Assembly: GCF_023016525.1 (NCBI RefSeq)
Contig: NZ_JALKCG010000001.1
Coordinates: 1 to 64,000, forward strand
Length of the DNA: 64,000 nt
Direction of reading: 5' to 3'
From: Ancylobacter koreensis
GTDB lineage: Bacteria; Pseudomonadota; Alphaproteobacteria; Rhizobiales; Xanthobacteraceae
This document shows, piece by piece, positions 1-8,433 of this stretch. Within the stretch, counting starts at the first letter, position 1. Every line of letters starts with the position of its first letter. A model generated the notes under the pieces. It was not told where the DNA came from and did no database searches. It saw only the letters and a list, made by a program, of their open reading frames with translations. The position numbers were made by a program, and so were the translations under genes.

Positions 1-805
1 CCGCTCCGCACGCCCGAGAGGGAAAATCCAACCGTCAGGGCGAACTCACAGCTGGATAGAAGTTGGGGGCAACGTCACCAGTCGTCAGTATATTGTGGCA
101 ACCAGGCATCCCCGAGGGCGACATCCGCCGCCTCACCGAAAATGCGTGCTCTTCATATGACCGCAGACCAGAGCCACAAAAACGGTGATTTGCTGCCCCA
201 GAACCGCATCGACTCGCGCGAGATGACGCGCCGCCGTAATGACACGAGGAACGCCTACGATTGCATATCTGCGGCCGTCGCCCTTTATACAAAGAAGCGC
301 TTCATGCATGGACGATGCGTAATATTTCGACTTTCGACCTTGGCGTAGCTCGTGGGCGTTCTGGCTTGCGCAGAATGAAAATTTTCGTAGTCGGTGCTCG
401 CATCTCCGCTACTCAGATGAACGACGCCATCTATGTATTTTTCGAGAGTAGAGATTCGAGCATCCAATTCGTCAGCCCGCCGGAACTGCTTTGTTCCCGT
501 GCGGCGGCGTCAGTGACATAACCACTCATGAGACGGGAATATCGACCGATACGCCGATCCTGGATCGGATCCTCGTCGGAGAAAAGCGTCGCCGCCAACT
601 GCGTTTCGTCAGGTGTGCTGTCGGAGAAGGGGCATACGGCATCCGCCCGAATGAGATCGTCATCGCCAAGATGGGAGACGTCGGGTTCAAAAGTGCCGAA
701 ATCCGTCCGCTCGATAGTGATTGCGGGTTGCGCAATCGCACACACACCGCAGCCGACACGGATTCCGGTGTCTACCACATCGCGAATACCGAACGCGGCC
801 ATCAC
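1..805 (-). pseudogene. Decayed F420-hydrogenase/dehydrogenase beta-subunit-like gene
   Basis: On the minus strand, pieces of one protein can be read in successive frames. From 805 down to about 435 the product starts MMAAFGIRDVVDTGIRVGCG, has the Cys-rich GCGVCA motif, a CP dipeptide and the YVTDAAAREQSSSGG segment, then stops. Around 440-375 another frame gives YIDGVVHLSSGD. Around 350-137 a third frame gives GRKSKYYASSMHEALLCIKG and later YAIVGVPRV and ARHLARVD. A fourth, near 135-75, gives GEAADVALGDAWLPQYTDDW and a stop. The same segments occur in order in the intact gene at 3542-4723 (VGCGLC, SSGG, VDGVVQ, VGKPCD). At least three frameshifts and two stops make it non-functional. Arg replaces the conserved Cys after VGVP. 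The remnant runs off the left edge of the window. Confidence 0.8.
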
Positions 806-1157
806 CTACACAACTTTCCAATGCCGCGGGACGCGGCGAACCCGCCTGCCGGCGGACAGCGGCTTGCCGCAAAAACCAGCCGAGCAACGATCCGACGACA
901 GAGCGAAAATGCCCGAGTCGTTAGCCGTTCGCGACTCTTTTCACGACCGCCGCAGCAGCACAGAACTCTCCCGCCCGCGCCCGCGATGCCGACATACGTT
1001 GCGAATGCTTCCTCTGGTTCCATTCGCAAAGCTCGCGCACATATGCCGGGCTCGGTCCGGATTGTCTGGACCGGCATCGACTTGGCGCGGCGAGACACGC
1101 GCCTTGCATAAGGGCCCGACTATGAAAGCGGGCGAAAACAGGTGACGGACGTCATTA
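806..1157. other. Intergenic, no gene recognised
   Basis: This stretch separates the decayed minus-strand gene from the plus-strand nitroreductase. Short open frames exist on both strands, but none resembles a known protein or carries a convincing ribosome binding site. It probably contains the promoter of the downstream plus-strand genes. Confidence 0.5.
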
Positions 1158-2162
1158 ATGAGCACACTCGGCCGCATCGCGAAGCGCGTACTGCCCGCCC
1201 CCCTCGTCCGCACGCTGAGGCGGTGGGCCCGACACCTGTCGCTGTGGCGCAACGGCGCTTATGATCGAGACCGCTTCGGCCGGCATTCCTATGCCCTCGG
1301 GCCGCCGTCGAACCGTGGTCAGCGCCGGGCGGCGCTGACCTTTATCTATCACCGCATCGAGAAGGGGCTGGCGCTGCCACAGCCGCGTGCGGGTTTCGGC
1401 GGCGACAGCGTCCGCGATCTCATCTCGGGCCTCGCGCGGTACGAGGCCAAGTTCGGCCGGGACGACCTCGGCGCGACCGTCGAGGGCGTGCTGCGCGATT
1501 ATGTCCGCTCTGGCCTGGGCGATCCTGTGGTCGCGAGAGAAGCGGGCCGGTTCCTGGCCGGCCGCCCGGACCTTCTGGCTGAACGAGCCGGCACGCTGTC
1601 GCTGACGCGCGACACCCTTTGTCCGGTTTCGCCGGATATCGCCATGCGCTTCATGGAAAGCCGCCACAGCCTGCGCAGCTATACCGGAGCTCCGCTGCCC
1701 CGCGAGCTGATCGAGCGCGCCTCGCTGCTGGCGCAGACGGCACCCTCGGTCTGCAACCGCCAGGCCGGGCGGCTCTACGTCACTAACGACGCTGCCCGGA
1801 TGCAGGAGGTTCTGTCTCACCAGAACGGCAATCGCGGCTTCGGTCACACGCTCGGGGCCGTGTTCATCGTCGCCGTGGATCTGAGCGCCTTCAATTCCGT
1901 GGGTGAGCGCAACCAGCCTTTCGTGGATGGCGGCATCTTCGCCATGTCCCTCGTCCTCGGCCTGCATGCTCTCGGCGTCGGTGCCTGCATGCTCAACTGG
2001 AGCAGCACGCGCGAAGCCGATCTGGCGCTTCGCCGCGCCTTCGGCATTCCCGACAGCCATGTCGCCATCACGATGGTAGGCGCTGGCGAGGTACCCGAAG
2101 GCCCGTTCAAGGTCGCCGCATCGCATCGCATCCCGCCGACCGACGTGCTGCACTGGCTGTAG
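1158..2162 (+). CDS. Nitroreductase-family protein of the polysaccharide locus
   Basis: A 334-residue protein. The C-terminal half (about residues 160-330) is a nitroreductase-fold FMN domain: SRHSLRSY at about 168, APSVCNRQ near 195, and the helix FVDGGIFAMSLVLGLHALGV near 255 followed by GACMLNW. The N-terminal 150 residues are basic and helical and are not part of the classical family, so the protein is longer than the usual 180-220 residues. It precedes a polysaccharide pyruvyl transferase and an F420-hydrogenase-beta-like protein on the same strand, which suggests a redox step on a glycan or its precursor. Family membership is clear; the substrate is unknown. The start codon has only a weak upstream Shine-Dalgarno sequence. 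Confidence 0.85.
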   Translation: MSTLGRIAKRVLPAPLVRTLRRWARHLSLWRNGAYDRDRFGRHSYALGPPSNRGQRRAALTFIYHRIEKGLALPQPRAGFGGDSVRDLISGLARYEAKFGRDDLGATVEGVLRDYVRSGLGDPVVAREAGRFLAGRPDLLAERAGTLSLTRDTLCPVSPDIAMRFMESRHSLRSYTGAPLPRELIERASLLAQTAPSVCNRQAGRLYVTNDAARMQEVLSHQNGNRGFGHTLGAVFIVAVDLSAFNSVGERNQPFVDGGIFAMSLVLGLHALGVGACMLNWSSTREADLALRRAFGIPDSHVAITMVGAGEVPEGPFKVAASHRIPPTDVLHWL

Positions 2163-2328
2163 AGCGTCCCTGGGCGTTTCAAATGGCTCCCGCGCCTGCT
2201 CAGAGACACAGACGTCAATGACATGATCGGTCGTGGCTCAGCATCCGACGCGCTAGAACAACCAGCGACACCTTCTCGTCTTCCCGACTGTTCATTATTG
2301 TGATTCACCGCATGTCGAAGCGGCTTGG

Positions 2329-3558
2329 ATGAGGTTCGCCACAGGCCTCAGGGATGCGCGTGTGAACGAGCTGAAGATCGGCCTGGTCTGGCATAATCTG
2401 AATTCCAGCAATTACGGCGTCGCCGCCCTTGCCGTGGCGCATATCGGGCTGCTCGTCGAGGCGGCCCGCGAATGCGGGCTCGAACCTCGCTTCGAGACGG
2501 TGGGCACGCGCGGCATGAGTGATATTGGCACCCGCGAGGAAACCGAACGTCTCTTCGACACGCGCATTACCCATGTCGATTATTCGCTGCGCACGCTGGT
2601 AAAGCGGCTGCTCAGGCTCGATCTGGGCATGGTCCGCCTGTTTCGCCGCTACCATATCGTGTTCGATATCGGCGAGGGCGACAGCTTCACGGACCTCTAC
2701 GGCCCGCGGCGCTTCATCGTGCAGATGTGTACCAAGACCTTCACGGTGTTGGCCGGCGTGCCGCTGGTCATCGCGCCGCAGACGCTCGGGCCGTTTCGCT
2801 CATTCGCCTCCCGGCGCGCGGCGACCTGGATCCTGAAGCGGTGCCGCTCCATCTACACGCGCGATGCCAGTTCGGCGACGCTCGCCGGCGAACTCGGCGT
2901 CGCGGCTACGGACCTCACCGATGTCGCCTTCGCGCTGCCTTATGACGCCGCGACACCGGCCCCTTCGAGCGTAGGCCTCAACGTGTCGGGCCTGCTCTAT
3001 AGCGGCGGCTACGACCGCAGCAACCAGTTCGGCCTGAGCATCGACTATCCCGCCTTCGTCGCGCGCGTCGTGGAGATGTTCCGGACAAAAGGGGCGAGCG
3101 TGCATCTCGTCGCCCATGTCATCGCGCCGGATAACGAGGTCGAGGACGACTACCGTGCCTGCGAAAAGGTGAAGGCGCTTTATGCGGACGACCCCGCCGT
3201 CGTGGTGGCGCCACGCTTCACCTCGCCAATGGACGCCAAATCGGGGATCTCGGGCTTCGGCTTCTTCGTCGGCTCGCGCATGCACGCCACAATCGCAGCG
3301 GTTTCCGCAGGCGTGCCGACGGTGCCGGTCGCCTACAGCAAGAAGTTCGCGCCGCTCTTCGAGGGCATCGGCTACCCGTTCACCCTGGACGCCCGCAGCG
3401 CGACGATCGAGGAACTGCTCGAAGCGATTTCCACGGCCTATGACGCGCGGGCGGAACTGGCGGCAAAGGCGCAGGCCGCCGCGCAGGCGGCCCGGACGAG
3501 ACTGGACATCTACCGGGACCGGCTGAAGGACGAGTTGCGCGATGCCAGACGCGCTTAG
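2329..3558 (+). CDS. Polysaccharide pyruvyl transferase family protein
   Basis: A 409-residue protein of the CsaB/WcaK-type pyruvyl transferase family, whose members move pyruvate from phosphoenolpyruvate onto sugars as a ketal, or act as related GT-B-like enzymes. Visible marks are the N-terminal strand KIGLVWHNLNSSNYGVAAL, DIGEGDSFTDLYG near 113, VIAPQTLGPF near 147, YTRDASS near 180 and the C-terminal GSRMHATIAAVSAGVP near 315. The start is uncertain: ATG at 2329 or GTG at 2362, which has a GGGA upstream. The last 17 bases overlap the start of the next gene, so the two are probably translationally coupled. It probably adds an acidic ketal to the exopolysaccharide; the acceptor cannot be told from sequence. 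Confidence 0.88.
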   Translation: MRFATGLRDARVNELKIGLVWHNLNSSNYGVAALAVAHIGLLVEAARECGLEPRFETVGTRGMSDIGTREETERLFDTRITHVDYSLRTLVKRLLRLDLGMVRLFRRYHIVFDIGEGDSFTDLYGPRRFIVQMCTKTFTVLAGVPLVIAPQTLGPFRSFASRRAATWILKRCRSIYTRDASSATLAGELGVAATDLTDVAFALPYDAATPAPSSVGLNVSGLLYSGGYDRSNQFGLSIDYPAFVARVVEMFRTKGASVHLVAHVIAPDNEVEDDYRACEKVKALYADDPAVVVAPRFTSPMDAKSGISGFGFFVGSRMHATIAAVSAGVPTVPVAYSKKFAPLFEGIGYPFTLDARSATIEELLEAISTAYDARAELAAKAQAAAQAARTRLDIYRDRLKDELRDARRA

Positions 3559-4723
3559 TACCGTCCTGCGCAACGGCATGTGCGTGGGCTGCGGGCTGTG
3601 CGCCACCGAGGCCGGCGAGATGCGCATGGATCCCAGCGGCTTCCTGCGCCCGGTCGCGCCCGCCCTTGCCGAGGCACGGGACGCCTGCCCCGGCTTTCAT
3701 GTCGCGCATCACAATGACGAGGCGCCCTACCATCTTCTCTGGGGACCTATCCGCAGCTGCGAGGTCGGCTATGCCACCGACGCTGCCTTCCGCCATGCCG
3801 GCTCTTCGGGCGGCGTCGTCACCACGCTCCTGCGCTTCCTGCTGGAGAGCGGACGGGTCGACGGCGTCGTGCAGATCGGCGCCGCGACCTCCGATCCGCT
3901 GCGCAACGAGACCTATGTCCATGCCAGCGTGGAGAGCCTGCTGCATCATGCCGGCTCGCGCTATGCGCCTTCCGCGCCGCTTGCCGCGCTGCGTGCGCTG
4001 ATCGGCAACGGCCGACGCTACGCCTTCGTCGGCAAGCCCTGCGATGTCGCTGCGCTACGCGCCATGACCCGGCTTCGGCCGGAATTCCGCGAGCAGTTCC
4101 CCTACCTGCTTTCCTTCATGTGCGCGGGCATACCCGGCGAGAAGGGAACGCGGGCGGTGCTGGACAGGCTCGGGCTCGACCCGGCCGAGGTGATCTCCTT
4201 CCGCTATCGCGGCAATGGCTGGCCCGGCCTCACCACGGCCGTGACTGCATCGGGCGAGGAGCGCTCGCTCACCTACAACGAGGCCTGGGGAAAGATGCTC
4301 AACCGGCATCTGCATCCCCGCTGCAAGATCTGCGCGGACGGCATCGGCGAGGCGGCTGACGTCGTGTGTGCCGACGCCTGGCACGCGACCGGGGACGGAT
4401 ACCCTTCCTTCGACGAGATGGACGGCCGGAGCCTCGTATTGGCGCGGACCGATCTGGGCGAAGAACTTGTGCAAGGTGCCGTCCATGCCGGCTACGTGCG
4501 GTGTGCGCCGCTCGATCCCGGCGCGATCGAGCGGATGCAGCCCTACCAGGCCAATCGCAAGCGGACCGCCCTCGCCCGCGCAGCGGCGCTGAAGCTGTTC
4601 GGCGTGCGGACGACGCGTTTTTCCGGCTATCGCCTTGTGCGAAATGCCTGCACCTATGGTCTCATCGCGAACGCGAAGGCATTCCTTGGAACGGTACATC
4701 GAAAGCTCGTGGGGCGTATCTAG
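3542..4723 (+). CDS. F420-hydrogenase/dehydrogenase beta-subunit-like protein
   Basis: A 393-residue protein with the FrhB/FdhB N- and C-terminal domains. The Cys cluster C14-x2-C17-x2-C20 (MCVGCGLC), an ACPG motif near 48, the SSGG turn near 90, VGKPCDVAALR near 163 and C261-x2-C264 suggest Fe-S and flavin binding. True F420-reducing hydrogenase or formate dehydrogenase partners are absent. Homologues are common beside pyruvyl transferases in polysaccharide loci, so the annotation 'hydrogenase' is misleading. It is probably a flavin/Fe-S oxidoreductase of a sugar-modification step. It overlaps the pyruvyl transferase gene and is the intact relative of the decayed copy at the left edge of the window. 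Confidence 0.88.
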   Translation: MPDALSTVLRNGMCVGCGLCATEAGEMRMDPSGFLRPVAPALAEARDACPGFHVAHHNDEAPYHLLWGPIRSCEVGYATDAAFRHAGSSGGVVTTLLRFLLESGRVDGVVQIGAATSDPLRNETYVHASVESLLHHAGSRYAPSAPLAALRALIGNGRRYAFVGKPCDVAALRAMTRLRPEFREQFPYLLSFMCAGIPGEKGTRAVLDRLGLDPAEVISFRYRGNGWPGLTTAVTASGEERSLTYNEAWGKMLNRHLHPRCKICADGIGEAADVVCADAWHATGDGYPSFDEMDGRSLVLARTDLGEELVQGAVHAGYVRCAPLDPGAIERMQPYQANRKRTALARAAALKLFGVRTTRFSGYRLVRNACTYGLIANAKAFLGTVHRKLVGRI

Positions 4724-4749
4724 GCCCCCTCGGTACCCCCGACGCGGCA

Positions 4750-4804
4750 CGGCCGTTGGCCGTCCCGGCCGTTCGGCCGAACAACGCGGCCGGAGCGGCC
4801 GGCC
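4750..4804 (+). repeat. GGCCG-rich stem-forming leader
   Basis: The 55 bases before the glycosyltransferase start repeat the GGCCG unit several times in both orientations, so several alternative hairpins can form. There is no T-tract. It could act as an RNA stability or attenuation element between two co-directional genes, or as a weak terminator. Confidence 0.35.
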
Positions 4805-5980
4805 ATGACAGCGAGTAACGCGCCGCCGCATGGCGAGCTCGCCGCGGGCTTCCCCCGTGCCGTGACCATACTCACCTGCGAATTTGACCCGTTTCCCGGC
4901 GGTATCGCGACCTATTGCACACGCATGGCGCAAACGCTGGACGCGGCCGGCGTTGTCGTCGACGTGATCTGTCCCGCCTATCCCGATCTCGCCTCCGCCA
5001 CGGACCCGGGCAGCATGCCGGGCGACATTTTCACCCGCCGGCTGCTCGGCCACCATTCGATTCCGGCGAAGGCGGTACCTACCATGCTGCGCACCCTGCG
5101 CGGGGGCGGCGCGGACAAGATCGTGCTGGCGGCAGACATTCGCAGTGTGCTGTTCATGCATGTCACGCGCCGGCTGCACGGGCGGCGCTATCTCGCCATG
5201 GTGCATGGCAGCGAGGCGGCCAAGTTCCGCCCGGGGTCCCTGCTGTACCGATTGGTGCGGGGCGCCTATTTTGGCGCGGAGCGGGTCAATTACAATTCGC
5301 AGGCGACCCGAGCGATCTTCCACGCCGCTTTCGGCGCGCCACCCGAAGAGCGGGTGACGTATCTCGGCGTTGATCCCGGCTGGTTCGAGGAGGCACCGGG
5401 CCCCTTCGATCACCCGCTTCTTGCGCAGCTTCCTGCAGGCGCACAGGTCGTCTGCTCGGTTGGCCGTATCGAGCCACGCAAGGGTCATGTCGAGGCCGTC
5501 CGCGCCCTGGCCAGGATGCGGGACGACATGCAGACGGGCGAACTCATTTACGTCGTCGCCGGCAAGCCGGAGGAACCAGCCTTCGCCGAGCGGATCGAAG
5601 CGGAGGCCCGTCGCCTCGGGGTGAACGCGATCCTCGCCGGCCGCTTGTCCACCGACGATATCAAGCGGCTTTATCGGCGCGCCGCCTGCCATGTTCTCCT
5701 CGCTCAGCCGATGCCGGGCAAGGTCGAGGGATTCGGCCTGGTGCTGGCCGAGGCGGCCGCCCAGGGCTGCCCATCGGTCGCCACCAACGAGGGCGGCATC
5801 CCGGAGGTTATCGCAGGCTGCGGCGCCCTTGTGCCGGCCGGCGACACGCCGGCTGCGGCGCGGGCGATACAGGCCTATCTGTCGGACGCCGCCTCGCGCG
5901 CCCGTGCCTCCGCCGCATCAAGGGAGCGGGCGAGGAGCTTCACGTGGCAGCGCTGCGCCGACGCGACGTTCCGCAGGTGA
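4805..5980 (+). CDS. Glycosyltransferase family 4
   Basis: A 391-residue GT-B fold glycosyltransferase. The N-terminal domain has the donor-lobe glycine loop FDPFPGGIATYCTRMAQTL near 25. The C-terminal domain starts at CSVGRIEPRKGHVEAVRA near 218 and has the nucleotide-sugar signature EGFGLVLAEAAAQGCPSVAT followed by NEGGIPEVI near 310-338. It is a cytosolic enzyme that adds a sugar from an NDP-sugar to a lipid-linked repeat unit. It is the last plus-strand gene of this segment, and a terminator-like hairpin lies about 220 bases downstream. Donor and linkage cannot be predicted from sequence alone. Confidence 0.88.
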   Translation: MTASNAPPHGELAAGFPRAVTILTCEFDPFPGGIATYCTRMAQTLDAAGVVVDVICPAYPDLASATDPGSMPGDIFTRRLLGHHSIPAKAVPTMLRTLRGGGADKIVLAADIRSVLFMHVTRRLHGRRYLAMVHGSEAAKFRPGSLLYRLVRGAYFGAERVNYNSQATRAIFHAAFGAPPEERVTYLGVDPGWFEEAPGPFDHPLLAQLPAGAQVVCSVGRIEPRKGHVEAVRALARMRDDMQTGELIYVVAGKPEEPAFAERIEAEARRLGVNAILAGRLSTDDIKRLYRRAACHVLLAQPMPGKVEGFGLVLAEAAAQGCPSVATNEGGIPEVIAGCGALVPAGDTPAAARAIQAYLSDAASRARASAASRERARSFTWQRCADATFRR

Positions 5981-6183
5981 GGCATACAGATGCATTCTCT
6001 CAGGAGGTCACATCTATCTTCGGCGATTCATCTGTCATTGTTGCCGGTCATCGTCCCATGCCGGATGGACTTCCACGTGAGAAGGATACCCAGATCAGGA
6101 ACATGGAATAATCGAAAGACTATTCACCTGGAAGCACGAAACAATGATGCTTCAAACTGCAAATCTTCACCGGACGGGGTGAT

Positions 6184-7236
6184 TTAGCGAAAAGGCACCA
6201 AAAGCCGCCGACGACGCGCCGGCTTTTTTAACTTCGCGACCGACGTAACGCCTTCCGCTTTTGATATTAAATAGAGACCAATCATAATCAGAATCGCAAC
6301 TCTCGCCGAAGTCGAATCTGGACTTACTGTGGTATACACCATCAGAAACGCGGATAGCGGCTTGTATGCAAAACCTTTAGTATTTACACACATATGTATC
6401 ATTACGATGTAGAAAATCATCGCCGGTATTGCACCAAGGAAAAGACCGAAGGCGAGATACAGACAATGAACGGACAAACCCTCTCTATCCTGCGTATACC
6501 TGAACTCGACAAATTCAGAAGATACATCTTCATTTAAAGTAAATGGTGTATACGAAAGTATTTCTAACGATCTATAATTCATGAATGCGCGCTCATAATT
6601 TGAAATACTACCATATATGTATTCCAGATTGTTTAAATATTGTAGAATATCAATTATATAGGCATAAATTAATCCGAATGCAAATAATCCAATGTATTGA
6701 ACTATTCTTGGTATCGGAACATTTCTTTCTAAAGAAAATATTACGGCTACGATTGAGCATAATGTTATGCCTCTAGCGGACACCTGCTGTGACACTACAA
6801 TGTCAGCAATAACAAATATCATAAATATAAATATCTTATATTTTATTGCCAAATTTGAAATAACCGCCGCACCCCATGTGTACTGAAAACTTGGAGCGTC
6901 GTATTTATTTTTATAGTCAATCGACGATTTAGAGAATTCATTTAACGAAAGGACAACAAGAGAAAATAGCATCACAGCTCGAATTTGTCTCGCAATCGTC
7001 ATGTCGAAAGGATTGCTTAAGGCAGCAAGAATAGCAAGAAAGATAAAAATCAAATGGTACGCGCTTTTATAGAAGCCGTACGCGAAAATTATCACTACAA
7101 ATAAAAATAGTAAAACAGATATTAAGAAATTTATCTTGCCGTTCTTAAAACTAAGAACGGATATCAAATAGTATAAGTAAAGTAAAATAAAAATTTCAAC
7201 TATTGGACTTAGTATAAACATATTAATTTGATCCAA
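6184..7236 (-). CDS. Wzy/EpsG-like polysaccharide polymerase (membrane)
   Basis: A 350-residue, very hydrophobic protein with about nine or ten membrane segments and one larger soluble loop near residues 210-260, which contains YRSLEILSYTPF and YTQDREG. The topology and an R-rich cytosolic tail (RRRRLLVPFR) fit an O-antigen or exopolysaccharide polymerase of the Wzy/EpsG type. No catalytic motif defines that family, so the call rests on topology and context. The gene is strikingly AT-rich and uses A/T-ending codons (Ile, Lys, Asn, Tyr), unlike every neighbour, which points to recent acquisition. The start codon lies in AT-rich DNA without an obvious Shine-Dalgarno. Confidence 0.7.
   Translation of the reverse strand: MDQINMFILSPIVEIFILLYLYYLISVLSFKNGKINFLISVLLFLFVVIIFAYGFYKSAYHLIFIFLAILAALSNPFDMTIARQIRAVMLFSLVVLSLNEFSKSSIDYKNKYDAPSFQYTWGAAVISNLAIKYKIFIFMIFVIADIVVSQQVSARGITLCSIVAVIFSLERNVPIPRIVQYIGLFAFGLIYAYIIDILQYLNNLEYIYGSISNYERAFMNYRSLEILSYTPFTLNEDVSSEFVEFRYTQDREGLSVHCLYLAFGLFLGAIPAMIFYIVMIHMCVNTKGFAYKPLSAFLMVYTTVSPDSTSARVAILIMIGLYLISKAEGVTSVAKLKKPARRRRLLVPFR
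6200..6229 (+). terminator. Rho-independent terminator-like hairpin
   Basis: AAAAGCCG pairs with CGGCTTTT across a 12-base loop, followed on the plus strand by a run of six T. It would stop transcription from the plus-strand glycosyltransferase operon. It lies inside the 3' end of the convergent minus-strand membrane protein gene, near its stop codon. Confidence 0.55.
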
Positions 7237-7589
7237 AGCAAGATTCGAATAATGCGACGATACATCCGGATATCATCAGGTCGAATTCTTTGGAATCACG
7301 ACAGCCGATTACTCCATGTAGCCCGTCCTCGGGGATCGCCCCAATGGCCAGATTCGGGCCGCATCCACGCCTCTCGTTCCAAATCACACTGCCGTGGCTG
7401 CAAAACTGAAAGAAACAAATTCTCTTCGCCTCGATTAACCTCATGCAGTTCTCTGGCTGTGGGCCGTTATGAAACTCCAATGTCGTTCTCATGTTGTCAA
7501 ACGTCCGAAGCCCTCGGCAGCCAGCGCACGCAAAGGTACCAAAACCCCGCTCGGCGCCCTCCTTTCCGCGATCCGATTAAGCTCATTTC
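7237..7589. other. Transition from AT-rich to GC-rich DNA, no gene recognised
   Basis: A 353-base stretch of intermediate composition between the Wzy-like gene and the next glycosyltransferase. An 89-codon open frame on the minus strand (7223-7492) overlaps the Wzy start and shows no family resemblance. The stretch probably marks the right edge of the transferred segment. Confidence 0.5.
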
Positions 7590-8339
7590 TCAAATCCGCC
7601 GTCCGCTGGCGAGATGAACGCTGTCCAGCGCCGCCCGCAAGGGACCCCAGCCGTGGCTGCGCAGCGCCGTGTAGTGGCCGCGACAGGAGCGGAAGAACCG
7701 CTTCCAGCGCGCTTCGAAGCTGGAGGAGGACCGCCCACCGGAATGGTCGATCACGATAGAGCCGAAAATATGCATCCGTGCACCGTGCCGCGCGGCGGTC
7801 AGGCAGAGCGACAGGTCTTCGCCATACATGAAGATGTTCTCGTCGAAGCCGCCATATCCGAGAAAGCTCGCCCTCCCCACCACCATGCAGGCGCCCGAAA
7901 TGTACAGCACCTCGGTCGGCGCGTCGCGGGACGGCGCGATCACGTCCCGGCGGAAGGACAGGAACAGGCGGCCGGGGCGTCGCAGCGTGGCGACGGTACC
8001 GCGCCGGCTCAGGATGGCCGGCCCCCAGATCTCACCGGCATCGACATGCCCGCACCGCACCAGCTCCACAAGGTCTTCCGCCTCGATGACCGCGTCGGGG
8101 TTGAGGAAAACGACGATATCGGCATCGGTGGCGCGCACGCCCGCATTGCAGGCGGCGCCGAAGCCGACATTGCGGCCGGGCCGCACGATGAGCGTGTCGG
8201 CATTGCGCGCGGAAAACTCGCCGCTGTTGTCGACGACGATGATCCGCGTGTCCGGCGCCTGGCCGAGGCGCGCCTCCATCTCATGGATCAGCGGCGCGGA
8301 GAAATAGTTCACGGTGATGACGGCTGTCCGCGTGCTCAC
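7590..8339 (-). CDS. Glycosyltransferase family 2 (rhamnosyltransferase-like)
   Basis: A 249-residue GT-A enzyme. It starts with GTG at 8339, preceded by GAGGTG. The N-terminal strand TAVITVNYFSAPLIHEM, VVDNSGEFSA near 36, the GFGAACNAGVRA loop near 60 and the DxD-like FLNPDAVIEAEDL near 77 are the donor-binding elements. The acceptor side shows YISGACMVVGR and GYGGFDENIFMYGEDLSLCL near 150-175, typical of rhamnosyl or galactofuranosyl transferases of the WbbL/GlfT group. Downstream on the same strand lies the AT-rich polymerase gene. It is a cytosolic enzyme that builds the repeat unit; the donor is not certain. Confidence 0.88.
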   Translation of the reverse strand: MSTRTAVITVNYFSAPLIHEMEARLGQAPDTRIIVVDNSGEFSARNADTLIVRPGRNVGFGAACNAGVRATDADIVVFLNPDAVIEAEDLVELVRCGHVDAGEIWGPAILSRRGTVATLRRPGRLFLSFRRDVIAPSRDAPTEVLYISGACMVVGRASFLGYGGFDENIFMYGEDLSLCLTAARHGARMHIFGSIVIDHSGGRSSSSFEARWKRFFRSCRGHYTALRSHGWGPLRAALDSVHLASGRRI

Positions 8340-8433
8340 TCGGTCACCTCGCTCTAGTCCGCCGTCGTGAAGGATCGCTGCCAGCGACGATGGCTGCCGG
8401 TAGAGGTGGCTGTATGCTCCGAGCCCGCCACGG

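Noticed and set aside
3542-4723. A genuine F420-reducing hydrogenase subunit
   Set aside because: No hydrogenase or F420 genes are nearby; the polysaccharide context fits the family's other role.
7223-7492. An 89-residue minus-strand gene upstream of the Wzy-like gene
   Set aside because: No similarity, overlaps the next start, and lies in mixed-composition DNA.
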